Shown: positions 50,287 to 59,930 of the stretch, in pieces | Layout of the letters: every line of letters starts with the position of its first letter | How positions within the stretch are numbered: the first letter of the stretch is position 1 | From: Phenylobacterium sp. | Lineage (GTDB): Bacteria > Pseudomonadota > Alphaproteobacteria > Caulobacterales > Caulobacteraceae | Reading direction: 5' to 3' | Assembly (NCBI RefSeq): GCF_004297125.1 | Contig: NZ_SCVD01000021.1 | Location: 310,001 to 374,000, forward strand | DNA length: 64,000 bases | The notes under the pieces: generated by a model | Seen by the model: the letters and a program-made list of their open reading frames with translations, nothing else | Databases searched by the model: none | What the model was told of the DNA's origin: nothing | Made by a program: the position numbers and the translations under genes

Positions 50287-53016
50287 ATGACATTTAGAAG
50301 AACTCTCTTGGTGTCGAGCGCGCTGGCCGCGGCGGCAGTCGGCGGGATGGCCCGTGCCCAGCCGGTGAACGTCATCGAGGAACTGGTCGTCACCGCTGAG
50401 AAGCGGGAGCAGAGCCTTCAAGACGTGCCCGTGGCTATTTCGGCGTTCACCAGCAAACAGCGTGACCTAGTGGGGGTGAACTCGGTCCAGGACCTCACCA
50501 ACTTCACGCCAGGCTTCACCTACCAGGCTGGCAACGACCGAGCCAGCATGCGCGGCATCGGCCGACTGACCAACATTCACGCTGTGGACGGCGCCGTGTC
50601 GATCTATATCGACGGCCTGTTCACCACCTCGACGGTGCTGGCCGGCGGCCCGCCGCTGGACGTCGATCGGGTTGAGATTCTGCGCGGCCCCCAGGGGACG
50701 CTGTACGGTCGCAATGCCATCGGTGGCACAGTCAACGTCATCTCCGTGCGGCCTACGAAAGACTTCTACGCCGAGGTTCGCGCCGTCGCCGAGAACTACG
50801 GCGTCACCAACCTTCAGGCGGCCGTGTCCGGACCCATCGCGGACAATCTGAGGTTCCGCGTCTCGGGCTACAAGTTCGACCAGCGGAAGGGCTACTTGAA
50901 GAACCTCGCCGGCGGCCCGTCGGAAGGCAGCAAGCGGGACGAGTATCAAGTCCAATTCCAGCTCGAAGCGGACCTCGGCGAGAACGCCGAGTGGTGGGTC
51001 TCGTACAAGACTCTGGTCTGGCACGATCGCGGCGGGCCCGGCGCGCGCGCCGGATACCTCAATGCCCCCTATGAGACCGGTCGTCTCGATCCGAATTTTT
51101 CGATCGTCTACAACCCTGCCCACGGCTATTCGCCGGAGACCGGCCTGAACGGGATCGTGCCGGGCAGCCTGCGGCAGTTCGGAAACACAAACATCACCGT
51201 GAATCCGGCCTTGACGGATTCCCAAGAATTCAACGCGAACACGCCTGGCCGTGTCAGGCTTCGGGACGTCAACTCACTGACGACCAATTTCGTCTACCAC
51301 CTCCCGAGCGTCGACATTAGATACGTGGGTGGCATACAGGAGTACAAGTACGACCTCTACGGAGATACGGACGGGACAAACGTCCAGTCATATCAAATAC
51401 CTCTCGCCCCGGGGTCTGTCTGCGGTACGGTCGGCGCACTATTTGCCGCGGGGCGGTCCAGCGTCAATTGCGCGCCCCTCACAGTAAACGCCGACAACTC
51501 ATTCCATTACTTCGAATACCCGAAATGGTACAGCCACGAGATCAACATCTCGTCGACTACGGATGGTCCGCTTCAGTGGATTGCGGGCGCGTACTATTAC
51601 AATGAAAAATACACCGGGACCGGCGCCACCGCCGACTTCTTCCTGAACGGCGCCTCCAGCCTGCGCACCCCGATCCTTGGCGCAGCGCCCAATCCGCAGG
51701 GCCTCTGGTCGCTGGGCGACTACGACCTGACGACCGAGAGCAAGGCCGTGTTCGGGCAGGTGGACTGGCAGGCGACCGAGACCCTGAAGGTGACCGCGGG
51801 CCTGCGCTACACCAAGGACAAGAAGTCCGGAACGGAGTTCCGGCGGATCGTCTGCAACTCGGACGCCTGCTATCCAGGCCTCTATCCGGCCCTCGGACTT
51901 GCCGCCTTCGGTCCCGGCACGGCGGCGAACTGGGGTAGCCTCCTGGGCAACCTCAACGCCCTGCCGGCGGTCGGACAGGCCCTGGGGCTCGGCAACGCGC
52001 TCGCGCCCCTCGGCGGTCTCGGCAACGGCGCCATGGACCTGACCGACACGCTGGCGCCCAAGAGCACGGCCGGCCCGATCGAAGGGGTTACCAGCCCTTC
52101 GGTCTGCACGGCAGGCGTATGCCGCCAATACACGATCGGCGCCGACGGCATCGCCAGCCGCAAGCTTGGCGATACCTCGGACGCCTGGACGGGGACCGTC
52201 GGAGTCCAGTGGGAGCCCGACGACGACACGATGGCCTATGCCCGCTACAGCCGCGGCTACAAGGCCTTCGGCTTTTCGGCCGGAGGCTTCCTGGCCGTTC
52301 CCAAGGCGGATGAAGAGACCGTCAACTCCTACGAGATCGGCCTGAAGAAGAAGGTGGGCTACACCCTGCAGGTGAACGCAGCGCTCTTCTATCTCGATTA
52401 CCGGAACCTGCAGGCGCCGGTCACCGTGCGAGTGGGCCCGACCAACGTCGGTCAGTTCGTCAATATCGCCAAGTCACGGTCCAGCGGCCTGGAGTTGGGC
52501 ACGATCTGGCAGCCGATCCGGCCGGTACGCCTGACGGTGGACTACGGATACAATCCGACGAAAATCCGGAAGAGCGTCACGCTCGTGGATACCAACGACA
52601 ACATCAACACCGGCCCCGTCAGCGTGGTCGGAAACCGCCTGCCGCAGGCGCCGAAGCACAAGCTAGCGCTAAACGGGTCCTACACTTTCGAGATGGATCC
52701 CGGCGCGCTCACCCTTGGAGCCACCTATCTTTATCGGTCCGAGGCCTACGCCAACGTCTTCACCCGAGAATACAACAAGGCCCCTTCCTGGGATCAGGTG
52801 GATTTCCGCGCCTACTGGGCGCCTACAGGCGGCAAGTACACCGTGATCGCCTATGTCAAGAACGTGTTCGACACCGAAGGCTACCAAGCTGCGCTCGCCG
52901 GCTCGAACCGCAACAACAGCCCGACCGTTGCATCGGATCGGTTTGCCACCGGCGTGCAGAACTTGGAGCTCACCCCGCCTCGTCTCTACGGCCTTGAGCT
53001 ACAGTACCGATTCTAG
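50287..53016 (+). CDS. TonB-dependent outer-membrane receptor
   Basis: 909 residues. A signal peptide (LLVSSALAAAAVGGMARAQ) precedes the TonB box (IEELVVTAEKREQSLQDVPV), the plug (SMRGIGRLTNIHAVDGAVSI; VEILRGPQGTLYGRNAIGG) and the barrel, which ends PRLYGLELQYRF. This wording is typical of the FecA-like and FyuA-like receptors enriched in sphingomonads and Caulobacter. GGGGAGG lies 10 bp before the ATG. It probably forms a transcription unit with the first receptor. The two differ in length and plug sequence, so they are not recent duplicates and may take up different parts of one nutrient. Confidence 0.95.
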   Translation: MTFRRTLLVSSALAAAAVGGMARAQPVNVIEELVVTAEKREQSLQDVPVAISAFTSKQRDLVGVNSVQDLTNFTPGFTYQAGNDRASMRGIGRLTNIHAVDGAVSIYIDGLFTTSTVLAGGPPLDVDRVEILRGPQGTLYGRNAIGGTVNVISVRPTKDFYAEVRAVAENYGVTNLQAAVSGPIADNLRFRVSGYKFDQRKGYLKNLAGGPSEGSKRDEYQVQFQLEADLGENAEWWVSYKTLVWHDRGGPGARAGYLNAPYETGRLDPNFSIVYNPAHGYSPETGLNGIVPGSLRQFGNTNITVNPALTDSQEFNANTPGRVRLRDVNSLTTNFVYHLPSVDIRYVGGIQEYKYDLYGDTDGTNVQSYQIPLAPGSVCGTVGALFAAGRSSVNCAPLTVNADNSFHYFEYPKWYSHEINISSTTDGPLQWIAGAYYYNEKYTGTGATADFFLNGASSLRTPILGAAPNPQGLWSLGDYDLTTESKAVFGQVDWQATETLKVTAGLRYTKDKKSGTEFRRIVCNSDACYPGLYPALGLAAFGPGTAANWGSLLGNLNALPAVGQALGLGNALAPLGGLGNGAMDLTDTLAPKSTAGPIEGVTSPSVCTAGVCRQYTIGADGIASRKLGDTSDAWTGTVGVQWEPDDDTMAYARYSRGYKAFGFSAGGFLAVPKADEETVNSYEIGLKKKVGYTLQVNAALFYLDYRNLQAPVTVRVGPTNVGQFVNIAKSRSSGLELGTIWQPIRPVRLTVDYGYNPTKIRKSVTLVDTNDNINTGPVSVVGNRLPQAPKHKLALNGSYTFEMDPGALTLGATYLYRSEAYANVFTREYNKAPSWDQVDFRAYWAPTGGKYTVIAYVKNVFDTEGYQAALAGSNRNNSPTVASDRFATGVQNLELTPPRLYGLELQYRF

Positions 53017-53099
53017 CACGCTCATCTTACCACAGCGAATCTTGGGGCGCTCCGCCGCATAGCGGCGCGCCCCGGGCCGCAAGAGTTGGTGTGAACCCA

Positions 53100-53355
53100 C
53101 GGGACGCCTGCGTCGGAGCCTCCAACGACGCCAGCTGCCGAAGGGGCCGGCTTGCCCAGGCTCCGAGGCAGGTCTGGCTCGCCGACCCCGCCTCATCCCC
53201 ACCGGCGAGGGCTGGCTGCACCTGGCCGCGGTGCTCGACCTCTTCACCCGCAAGATCGTCGGCAGGTTCATGCGGTCCACTCGGTATGTGGAGATCGCCC
53301 TGGGGCCCCTGCATATGGCCATCGAGCGCCAACGGCCGGCGCCCGGCCTGACCCT
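53100..53355 (+). mobile_element. IS3 family transposase fragment
   Basis: The frames encode QVWLAD, then [40 protein letters not shown] and [11 protein letters not shown], which is the DDE integrase core of IS3-type OrfB (normally [26 protein letters not shown]). Frameshifts and substitutions are present and both ends are missing. It abuts the TPR gene fragment. Confidence 0.75.
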
Positions 53356-53516
53356 GCTCGAGCTCGAAAAATGTCAGAATGTCAGCTTGAAATGGGCGCG
53401 CGCAGCGACTGGGAAGCCACCTTGCGCGCCGCGGCGCATAGGGCGGACCGGCTGGCGCCTCGGGCTATGGTGGCCCTTGCGACCGCCTCGCATGGCCGCT
53501 TCTTCCTGCGGCCTAG
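53356..53516 (+). pseudogene. Second copy of the TPR gene 3' end
   Basis: This segment is about 90% identical to 41,940-42,115 on the other strand. It reads [10 protein letters not shown], an 8-bp duplication (AATGTCAG), then [20 protein letters not shown] and [17 protein letters not shown]. In this copy the reading frame that is broken in the other copy near 42,060 is intact, which shows what the original protein looked like. It ends at an IS481-type end. Confidence 0.65.
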
Positions 53517-53690
53517 GTGTGTGGTCCCCGGTGTGTGGGGGACTCAGTTTGCTGAGTGCTCACCGGGAGGAGCCATGGGCCAGGTACTCCACGGCAGCGC
53601 CACACCACGCACGCCATCCGAGCGGCAATACAGCGATCGAAGGCTCCGCTCAAAGAGCTAGCCGCCAGGTACGGCCTCAATCGGAAGACA
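53517..53690 (+). mobile_element. IS481 family transposase N-terminal remnant
   Basis: From ATG 53,575 the frames give GQVLHGSAT and, after a shift, [20 protein letters not shown] followed by RKTV. This is the start of an IS481-type transposase (MGQxLHGSATTTHAVRxAIQ...LAxRYGINxKTV). The upstream GTGCTCACCGGGAGGAGCC is similar to that of the remnant at 62,692. It is cut at 53,690, where istA sequence begins. Confidence 0.72.
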
Positions 53691-54215
53691 GTGCGTCAGC
53701 ACCATGCCGCCGGCGAGAAGGTGTTCGTCGACTTCGCCGGCGACACCATCGACGTGATCGATCCGGTGACGGGCCTCGCCCGGGCAATGAAGCTGTTCGT
53801 CGCCGCGCTCGGAGCCTCCAGTTACGTCTATTGCGAGGCCCGGCCCAGGGAGGGGGTGGCCGACTGGATCGGCTGCCATGTCGGCATGTTCGCCTTCTTC
53901 GGCGGCGTGACGGCGATCATCGCCTGCGACAACCTCAAGACGGCGGTGACCAACCCGGACCGCTACGATCCGGGGATCAACCGTACCTATCAGGACATGG
54001 CCCGCCACTACGGGACGAGCGTGGTTCCGGCCCGGCCGTACAAGCCTCGCGACAAGGCAAGGTCGAGCAGTCGGTGCTGCTGGTCGAGCGCTGGGTGCTG
54101 GCGCGCCTGCGCAACCAGCGCTTCTTCAGCCTGGCTGAGCTCAACCTGGCGATCAGCGAGCTGGTCGCCGAGCCAACGCCCGCGTCATGCGCGCCTACGG
54201 CGCCAGCCGGGCCGA
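53691..54215 (+). pseudogene. istA: IS21 family transposase IstA, 3' part
   Basis: It begins exactly where the fragment at 37,494 stops: [20 protein letters not shown], then the DDE core ([60 protein letters not shown]). Near 54,058 one base is missing (RDKA, then [20 protein letters not shown] in the next frame), and another shift follows before [14 protein letters not shown]. After that the sequence changes to an IS701-like tail. The istB helper ATPase is absent. Confidence 0.78.
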
Positions 54216-54500
54216 ACACCACCACGCCAGTCTCTGTATCGCCGCCTACGGATTCCTCATCTCCCTCTGGGAGACGATTCCCCCCCTCAGCTCCAGCTCG
54301 AGCCCGGGGCCGCCAAACGCTTGGTCTTCCCGAAGGTTACAGACCCCGTGGCGCTCCCGATCCGGCCGGAACGGCATGTCCCAACCTCGATCCCGACCAT
54401 CCGGCGACGCCACACCGTCGCCCTCGCCAATCGCCTGCAACGATGTCCATGCTGCGCCAGAGCCACGGACGGTTCGCGTCAGGCCCGCATGTTATGACGC
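54216..54500 (+). mobile_element. IS701-like transposase C-terminal remnant
   Basis: [16 protein letters not shown], then ETIPP and, in a neighbouring frame, [20 protein letters not shown] and [10 protein letters not shown] resemble the C-terminal tail of IS701-type transposases ([23 protein letters not shown]). At least one frameshift and the loss of the whole catalytic part make it inactive. Confidence 0.55.
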
Positions 54501-54513
54501 AGTAAGACTAGCA

Positions 54514-54529
54514 GGCTGTTGAAAAAGTC
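54514..54529. repeat. IS end-like sequence GGCTGTTGAAAAAGTC
   Basis: This 16-mer is typical of terminal inverted repeats of IS1182- and IS5-type elements. No partner repeat was found in the window. It may be the right end of the IS1182-type element whose transposase start is at 36,720. Confidence 0.45.
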
Positions 54530-54574
54530 AGATGTTCCCGGAACGTCCCAGAACGAAGCGGAATCAGGGCTGAA

Positions 54575-54871
54575 TCAAAGACGGCTCAAACGGGCGATGG
54601 TCGCGGACGGCAGCGGCGCCTGGCCCGGCTTGCGGGTCTTGTCGCGCACGAGCCGATCGACGCCTTCACCCATGAAGACATGGCCGCGCCAGACCGCCGG
54701 CTTGGACAGCCCCGAACGACCCATGATCTCGTTCGTGCCCAAGCCGAGAGCCGTAGCGATCGGCGCCTGGGCGCGAGCCGCGTGCTTCTGGGGACTGTTG
54801 CGGTTGCCGACGATCGCCTCAAGGCGGTGGCGATCCCCAGGCGTGATGGAAACCTCGGTCACTGCTCTCAT
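54575..54871 (-). mobile_element. IS630 family transposase N-terminal remnant
   Basis: 98 residues from ATG 54,871: TEVSITPGDRHRLEAIVGNR, NSPQKHAARAQAPIATALGL, GTNEIMGRSGLSKPAVWRGH and VDRLVRDKTRKPGQAPLP. This is the helix-turn-helix region of IS630-type transposases, ending at ARLSRL where the DDE domain should follow. Only the first quarter remains. Confidence 0.78.
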
Positions 54872-54968
54872 GCGCCGAGCATGAGCCGTTTCCGGCTATC
54901 AGGGTATCCTCTGAATGAGCCAATCCACTTGGGCTCCCCGCTTCGCCCGAAGTCTGCTGAGGAACATC

Positions 54969-56090
54969 TCAGCCCATGGCGCCGATGGTCTTGCGGAACC
55001 GGCCCAGCGCCACGGTGAAGAACACCGCACCGATGACCGCGATGGCCAGGAAGTGCGGCCAGACCACTTCGAGACCGGCGCCGCGATAGAGGATGGCTTG
55101 CGCCAGCCTCACGAAATGGGTGGTCGGGGCCGCCTGCATGATGATTTGCACGAACAGCGGCATGCTCTCGCGCGGGGTCACGCCGCCGGAGAGCAGCTGA
55201 AGCGGCAGCAGGACCAGCATCAGCAGCAGCCCGAACTGCGGCATCGATCGCGCGATGGTGCCCATGAAGATGCCGATCGACGTGGTCGCGAACAGGTGCA
55301 GGGCCGCGCCGAACAGGAAGAGCGCGATGGAGCCCTCGATGGGCACGCGGAGCACGCCTTCGATCAAGACGACGAGGGAGAAGCCGCACGCGACCAGCAC
55401 CGTCAGCCCCATGGCCCAGACCTTGCTCATCATGATCTCCAAGGGCGAGACGGGCATCACCAGGAGGTGCTCGATGGTCCCATGCTCGCGTTCCCGGATC
55501 AGGGCGGCGCCGGTCAGCACGATCGACAGCATGGTGACATTGTTGATCAGCTCCATCACCGCCCCGAACCAACTTTGCGTCAGCGTGGGGTTGAAGCGGA
55601 CCCTCATCGCCAACGTGGCGGGGGGCTCGGCCGCGCCCCGGTAGTGCTGTGCGAACTCGGCGACTTCGGCGCCGACGATCTGCTGGATGTAGCCGTTGCC
55701 GATGAAGGCCTGGCTCATCCGGGTGGCGTCGACGTTGAGCTGAACGGTGGGTTGGCGGCCAGCAAGCAGATCGCGCTGGAAGTCCGGGGGGATGTCGAGC
55801 GCGAAGGTGTACCGGCCCTCGTCCATGCCGCGATCAATCTCGCTTTGGGTGACCAACGCGGGCGGGGTGAAATACGGCGGATAGAACGCGCTCGTCACCC
55901 GCGCCGACAGCTGAGACTGATCCTCGTCGACGATTGCGAGCGGCGCCTTGTGCAAGGTCTCTGGAATGCCGGTGGCCGCCACATAGATCGACAGCGAGAA
56001 GGCGTAGACGATCAGGAAGAGCATCATCGGATCGCGCCACAGGCTGCGCAGTTCCTTGACGCCGAGCCGTAGGATGTTGGACGCCGGCAT
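54969..56090 (-). CDS. ABC-2 type transporter permease (YhhJ-like)
   Basis: 373 residues from ATG 56,090, one base after the rbbA stop. The topology is one N-terminal membrane helix (MMLFLIVYAFSLSIYVAATG), a large periplasmic domain (residues about 45-170: LHKAPLAIVDEDQSQLSARV; FALDIPPDFQRDLLAGRQPT), then five helices with the ABC-2 signature (HGTIEHLLVMPVSPLEIMMS; LLPLQLLSGGVTPRESMPLF). It matches E. coli YhhJ in layout. With the HlyD-like protein and the RbbA fusion it forms a drug or toxin exporter. It is the last gene of the operon. Confidence 0.88.
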   Translation of the reverse strand: MPASNILRLGVKELRSLWRDPMMLFLIVYAFSLSIYVAATGIPETLHKAPLAIVDEDQSQLSARVTSAFYPPYFTPPALVTQSEIDRGMDEGRYTFALDIPPDFQRDLLAGRQPTVQLNVDATRMSQAFIGNGYIQQIVGAEVAEFAQHYRGAAEPPATLAMRVRFNPTLTQSWFGAVMELINNVTMLSIVLTGAALIREREHGTIEHLLVMPVSPLEIMMSKVWAMGLTVLVACGFSLVVLIEGVLRVPIEGSIALFLFGAALHLFATTSIGIFMGTIARSMPQFGLLLMLVLLPLQLLSGGVTPRESMPLFVQIIMQAAPTTHFVRLAQAILYRGAGLEVVWPHFLAIAVIGAVFFTVALGRFRKTIGAMG

Positions 56091-56091
56091 G

Positions 56092-58860
56092 CTAGCGCTC
56101 CTGTTTCCTGAGCAGGAGCGTGCACGCGGCGAGCAGCAGCGGAACCGTGACCGCAAGCGCCAGCAGCTCGGTCTGGAGGTCGGCGAACCCCAACCGCTTT
56201 GAGAACACACCGCGGCAGATCGTGACGAAGTGGGTGGTCGGAAAAATGCGCCCGATGAAGGCGCCGGCCCCTTCCAGCGACGATACCGGGTTGATAAGGC
56301 CGGAGAACTGCACCGCCGGCAGGATCGTGCCGACGGCGGTGGCGAACATCGCGGCGATCTGGCTGCGCATGAAGATCGAAAACAACAGGCCAATCGCCGT
56401 CGAGCAGCTGGTGTAGAGAATGGCCCCCAGCGTCATCGCGACGACGTTGCCCGTGATCGGTGTGCGGAACACCCACAGGGCCAGCAGCACCAGCAGCCCG
56501 TAGTTCACCATGGCCAGCGCGACATAGGGGATTTGTTTGCCCAACAGGAATTCAAGCGGCGTAATCGGCGTCACGTAGAAATTGACGATCGAGCCGAGCT
56601 CCTTCTCTCGCACTACGCTCAGCGCCGTCAGCATGGCCGGAAACAGCAGCAGCAGCACGGGAATGACCGCCGGGGCGATCGCCACCAGGCTCTTCACGTC
56701 CGGATTGTAGCGGTAGCGGGTCTCGATATTGATCAGTCCGGCGGCCGGCCGGACACCGAGTTCCTGCACCGCCATGTCGCCGAGCCACTGGCCATGCAGC
56801 GCCTGAAGATAGCCCTGCACGGTCTCGGCCCGTTGCGGCATCGCGCCATCCACCCATACGCCCAGCGAGACGGTGCGGCCCCGGCGCAGGTCCCGGGCGA
56901 ATCCCGGCGGAATCTCGATCGCCACGCTCAGCTCGCCGGCGCGCATCCGGCGGTCGAGGTCCTCGTAGTCGGCGATTGGCGGCCGCTCGATGAAATAGGG
57001 GGAGCCCGCGAGGTTGAGCACATAGTTCTGGCTGGTGGTGGTCGCGTCCCGGTCGAGCACCGCGAACGGCAGATCCTTGACGTCCATGCTGATTCCGTAG
57101 CCCATGATGAACATCAGGATGACGCTGCCCAGCAAGGCGAGGGTCGCCCGGATCGGATCGCGGCGCAGCTCGAGGGCTTCACGCCGCGAATAGCTCATCA
57201 TCCGCCGGACGCTGAAACCGCCGGCCGCGGTCGAGCCTCTTGCGTGGTCGGGTGCGGGCGTGACGTGGGTAGGATCCGCAGCGGGGGGCATCGCCGACGC
57301 CGCGCCGCCGTCCGCGGCCTTGAGATAGCCGATGAAGGCCTCTTCCAGGGTCGCCGCGCCGCGCTCCTCAATGATGTGCGCGGGGGTGTCGCTGACCAGC
57401 ACCTTGCCGGCGTGCATCAGCGAGATCCGGTCGCAGCGCTCCGCCTCGTTCATGAAATGGGTGGAGATGAAAATGGTGACCATGTCGCGGCGCGACAGGT
57501 CGATCATGCTCTGCCAAAACTGGTCGCGAGCGATGGGATCGACGCCCGAGGTGGGCTCGTCGAGGATCAGCAGTTCCGGCTTGTGGATCATCGCGACGGC
57601 GAGCGAGAGGCGTTGACGCTGGCCCAGCGGCAGGGCGTCGGGGAGCGCGTCCATGATATCGACGAGGCCGAACCGCTCGGCCATCTCGGCCACGCGACTT
57701 GGTATATCCTCCGGCGCCAGCCGGAACAGCTGGGCGTGAAGCTCCAGGTTCTGCCGGACGGTCAGCTCTGTATAGAGCGAGAAACCCTGGGACATGTATC
57801 CGACGCGCTGGCGGGTCTGGATGTCCTTGGCGTCGACCTCGCGCCCGAACAGCCGGGCCTCGCCCTCGCTGGCGGGCAAGAGGCCGGTCAGCATCTTCAT
57901 CGTGGTGGTCTTGCCGCAGCCGTTCGATCCGATGAACCCGAAGATCTCGCCGCGCTCGATCTGGAAGTCGACATGATCCACTGCGGTGAAGTCGCCGAAG
58001 TTCAGGGTGAGTCCTTTCGCCTCGATGGCGACATCGGCCTGCCCGTCGTGAGCCCGCGGCGGAATGGTTACGGGCTTGTGGCCACGACGGCGCGCCTCGG
58101 GCAGCAGCGCGATGAAGGCCTGTTCGAGATTGGGCTGGCCCGTCCGTTCATAGAGGTCGTGCGACGGGCCTGCGGCGAGGATCCGGCCGGCGTCCATAGC
58201 GATCAGCCAGTCGAACCGCGCCGCTTCCTCCATATAGGCGGTGGCGATCAGCACGCTCATGCCGGGCCGTTCGGCGCGGATGCGGTCGATGAGATCCCAA
58301 AACTGCGCGCGCGACAATGGATCGACCCCCGTCGTCGGCTCGTCGAGCAGCAAGAAGTCGGGATCGTGGATCAGGGCGCAGCAGAGTCCCAGCTTCTGCT
58401 TCATGCCGCCCGACAGCTTGCCCGCCGGCCGATCGCGGAACGGCGCGAGACCGGTGCTTCGCAGAAGATCGTCGATCCGGCGGTCGCGTTCGGCCGCGTC
58501 CTGGCCGAACAGCCGGCCGAAGAAGTCCAGGTTCTCGAACACCGACAGCGTGGGATAGAGGTTCTTGCCCAGGCCTTGGGGCATATAGGCGATGCGCGGG
58601 CAGACCGCCTCCCGATGCCGACGCTCGGCCATGTCGCCGCCCAACACCTCAATGGCGCCGGACTGGATCACCCGCGCGCCAGCGATCAGCGAGAACAGGC
58701 TGGATTTCCCGACGCCGTCCGGGCCGATCAAAGCCACCATACGGCCGGCCGGGATCTCAAGCGCGATACCGTCGAGCGCCAGGGTCTGACCATACGACAG
58801 GGAAACCCCCGTGAGGCGGGCGACAGGTCGGCTGGCCTCCTCCGCAAAGGCGCCGCTCAT
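56092..58860 (-). CDS. rbbA: RbbA-like fusion: two ABC ATPases plus ABC-2 permease
   Basis: 922 residues from ATG 58,860 (ATGA overlap with hlyD). Domain order: ATPase 1 (Walker [11 protein letters not shown], signature [13 protein letters not shown], Walker [13 protein letters not shown]; residues about 20-240), ATPase 2 (Walker [12 protein letters not shown], signature-like [13 protein letters not shown], Walker [13 protein letters not shown]; about 280-500), then an ABC-2 permease (about 555-920: [56 protein letters not shown]). In ATPase 1 the Walker A has Asp-Gly-Val in place of Asn-Gly-Ala, and in ATPase 2 the signature is PLGQ rather than LSGGQ. E. coli RbbA has this architecture and was reported ribosome-associated; the operon here argues for export. 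Confidence 0.92.
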   Translation of the reverse strand: MSGAFAEEASRPVARLTGVSLSYGQTLALDGIALEIPAGRMVALIGPDGVGKSSLFSLIAGARVIQSGAIEVLGGDMAERRHREAVCPRIAYMPQGLGKNLYPTLSVFENLDFFGRLFGQDAAERDRRIDDLLRSTGLAPFRDRPAGKLSGGMKQKLGLCCALIHDPDFLLLDEPTTGVDPLSRAQFWDLIDRIRAERPGMSVLIATAYMEEAARFDWLIAMDAGRILAAGPSHDLYERTGQPNLEQAFIALLPEARRRGHKPVTIPPRAHDGQADVAIEAKGLTLNFGDFTAVDHVDFQIERGEIFGFIGSNGCGKTTTMKMLTGLLPASEGEARLFGREVDAKDIQTRQRVGYMSQGFSLYTELTVRQNLELHAQLFRLAPEDIPSRVAEMAERFGLVDIMDALPDALPLGQRQRLSLAVAMIHKPELLILDEPTSGVDPIARDQFWQSMIDLSRRDMVTIFISTHFMNEAERCDRISLMHAGKVLVSDTPAHIIEERGAATLEEAFIGYLKAADGGAASAMPPAADPTHVTPAPDHARGSTAAGGFSVRRMMSYSRREALELRRDPIRATLALLGSVILMFIMGYGISMDVKDLPFAVLDRDATTTSQNYVLNLAGSPYFIERPPIADYEDLDRRMRAGELSVAIEIPPGFARDLRRGRTVSLGVWVDGAMPQRAETVQGYLQALHGQWLGDMAVQELGVRPAAGLINIETRYRYNPDVKSLVAIAPAVIPVLLLLFPAMLTALSVVREKELGSIVNFYVTPITPLEFLLGKQIPYVALAMVNYGLLVLLALWVFRTPITGNVVAMTLGAILYTSCSTAIGLLFSIFMRSQIAAMFATAVGTILPAVQFSGLINPVSSLEGAGAFIGRIFPTTHFVTICRGVFSKRLGFADLQTELLALAVTVPLLLAACTLLLRKQER

Positions 58861-59930
58861 CGGGGCGTGTTGAGCGTGAGCTTGGCGGGCCAATCGGCCT
58901 TGGGATCGATGCGCACATAGGCCATGCCCGGCAGGCCGGTCTTCACTTGCCGGATATGCCGGCGGAGCAACTCCGGATCGATCCGGGCCTTGACCCGAAA
59001 CATCAGCTTCTGACGCTCGCTCTTGGTCTCCACGGTCTTGGGCGTGAACTGGGCGACGTCGGCGACGAAGGAGACCTTCGCTGGGAGGACATAGTCGGGC
59101 GCGGCGTCGAGGACGATCCTGACCTCCGTGCCGAGCCCCACGCGGCCGGCCACCGTCTCCGGCAGGAAGAAGGTCATATAGACGTCCGAGAGATTGACCA
59201 GATTGAGCACCCGTCCGCCGCCGGCGACCACCTCGCCGGGCTGGGCGACGCGGAACTGGATCCGCCCGTCGCGGGGCGCCTTGAGGTCGCTGTCGGCGAT
59301 GTCGGCGTCCAGCCGGCGGATCGTGGCCCGCACCGCCTCGACGGCCGAACGCGCGCCGATCACCTGCGAGCGCGCGGTGGTGATCGCCGCGTCCACCGCC
59401 GCCAGCTGCGCCTTCGCCGCCTCGACCGCCGCTTGTGCGCCTTCCACCCGCGCCTGGTCGTCGTCGCGCTCCTGCATCGCCGTCGCACCCTCGCGCGCCA
59501 GCGTATCGGACCGGGCGAAGCGCCTGCGCGCGGCGTCGAACTCCGCTTCCCGCTGCCGGGTGACGGCGAATGCGGCCGCGCGTTCGCTCTGCCGCTGGAC
59601 CACCTGGCTGTTGGCGATATCGATGGCGTTGAGCGCCTGCTGCAGCTGCGCTTCAGCCTCGGCCCGCTGGGCCTGCAGCACATCGGTGTCCATATGCGCG
59701 ACCACCTGGCCGGCCTTCACGAAATCGCCCTCGTCGGCGAGGATCTCGCGGATGCGGCCGGGCGCCTTGGGCGCCACGTCGATCTCGACCGCCTCGATCC
59801 GCCCGTTGCCGCTGACAATGCCGTCGGGCAGATCGTGCGGTTGCAGAAGCTGCCAGGCGATCGCGGCGACGACGACAGCCGCCACGGAGACGGTCCCTCG
59901 CCTGAGCCAGCGTTTGTCGATCGGCTTCAC
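58857..59930 (-). CDS. HlyD family membrane fusion protein (YhiI-like)
   Basis: 357 residues. One N-terminal membrane helix ([18 protein letters not shown]) anchors it in the inner membrane. The periplasmic part has a split lipoyl domain ([40 protein letters not shown]), a long coiled-coil hairpin (residues about 90-210, Ala/Gln/Arg-rich) and a beta-barrel domain ([20 protein letters not shown]). It bridges the ABC exporter to the outer-membrane factor. ATGA overlaps join it to the outer-membrane gene upstream and rbbA downstream, so all are translated from one mRNA. Confidence 0.92.
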   Translation of the reverse strand: MKPIDKRWLRRGTVSVAAVVVAAIAWQLLQPHDLPDGIVSGNGRIEAVEIDVAPKAPGRIREILADEGDFVKAGQVVAHMDTDVLQAQRAEAEAQLQQALNAIDIANSQVVQRQSERAAAFAVTRQREAEFDAARRRFARSDTLAREGATAMQERDDDQARVEGAQAAVEAAKAQLAAVDAAITTARSQVIGARSAVEAVRATIRRLDADIADSDLKAPRDGRIQFRVAQPGEVVAGGGRVLNLVNLSDVYMTFFLPETVAGRVGLGTEVRIVLDAAPDYVLPAKVSFVADVAQFTPKTVETKSERQKLMFRVKARIDPELLRRHIRQVKTGLPGMAYVRIDPKADWPAKLTLNTPR

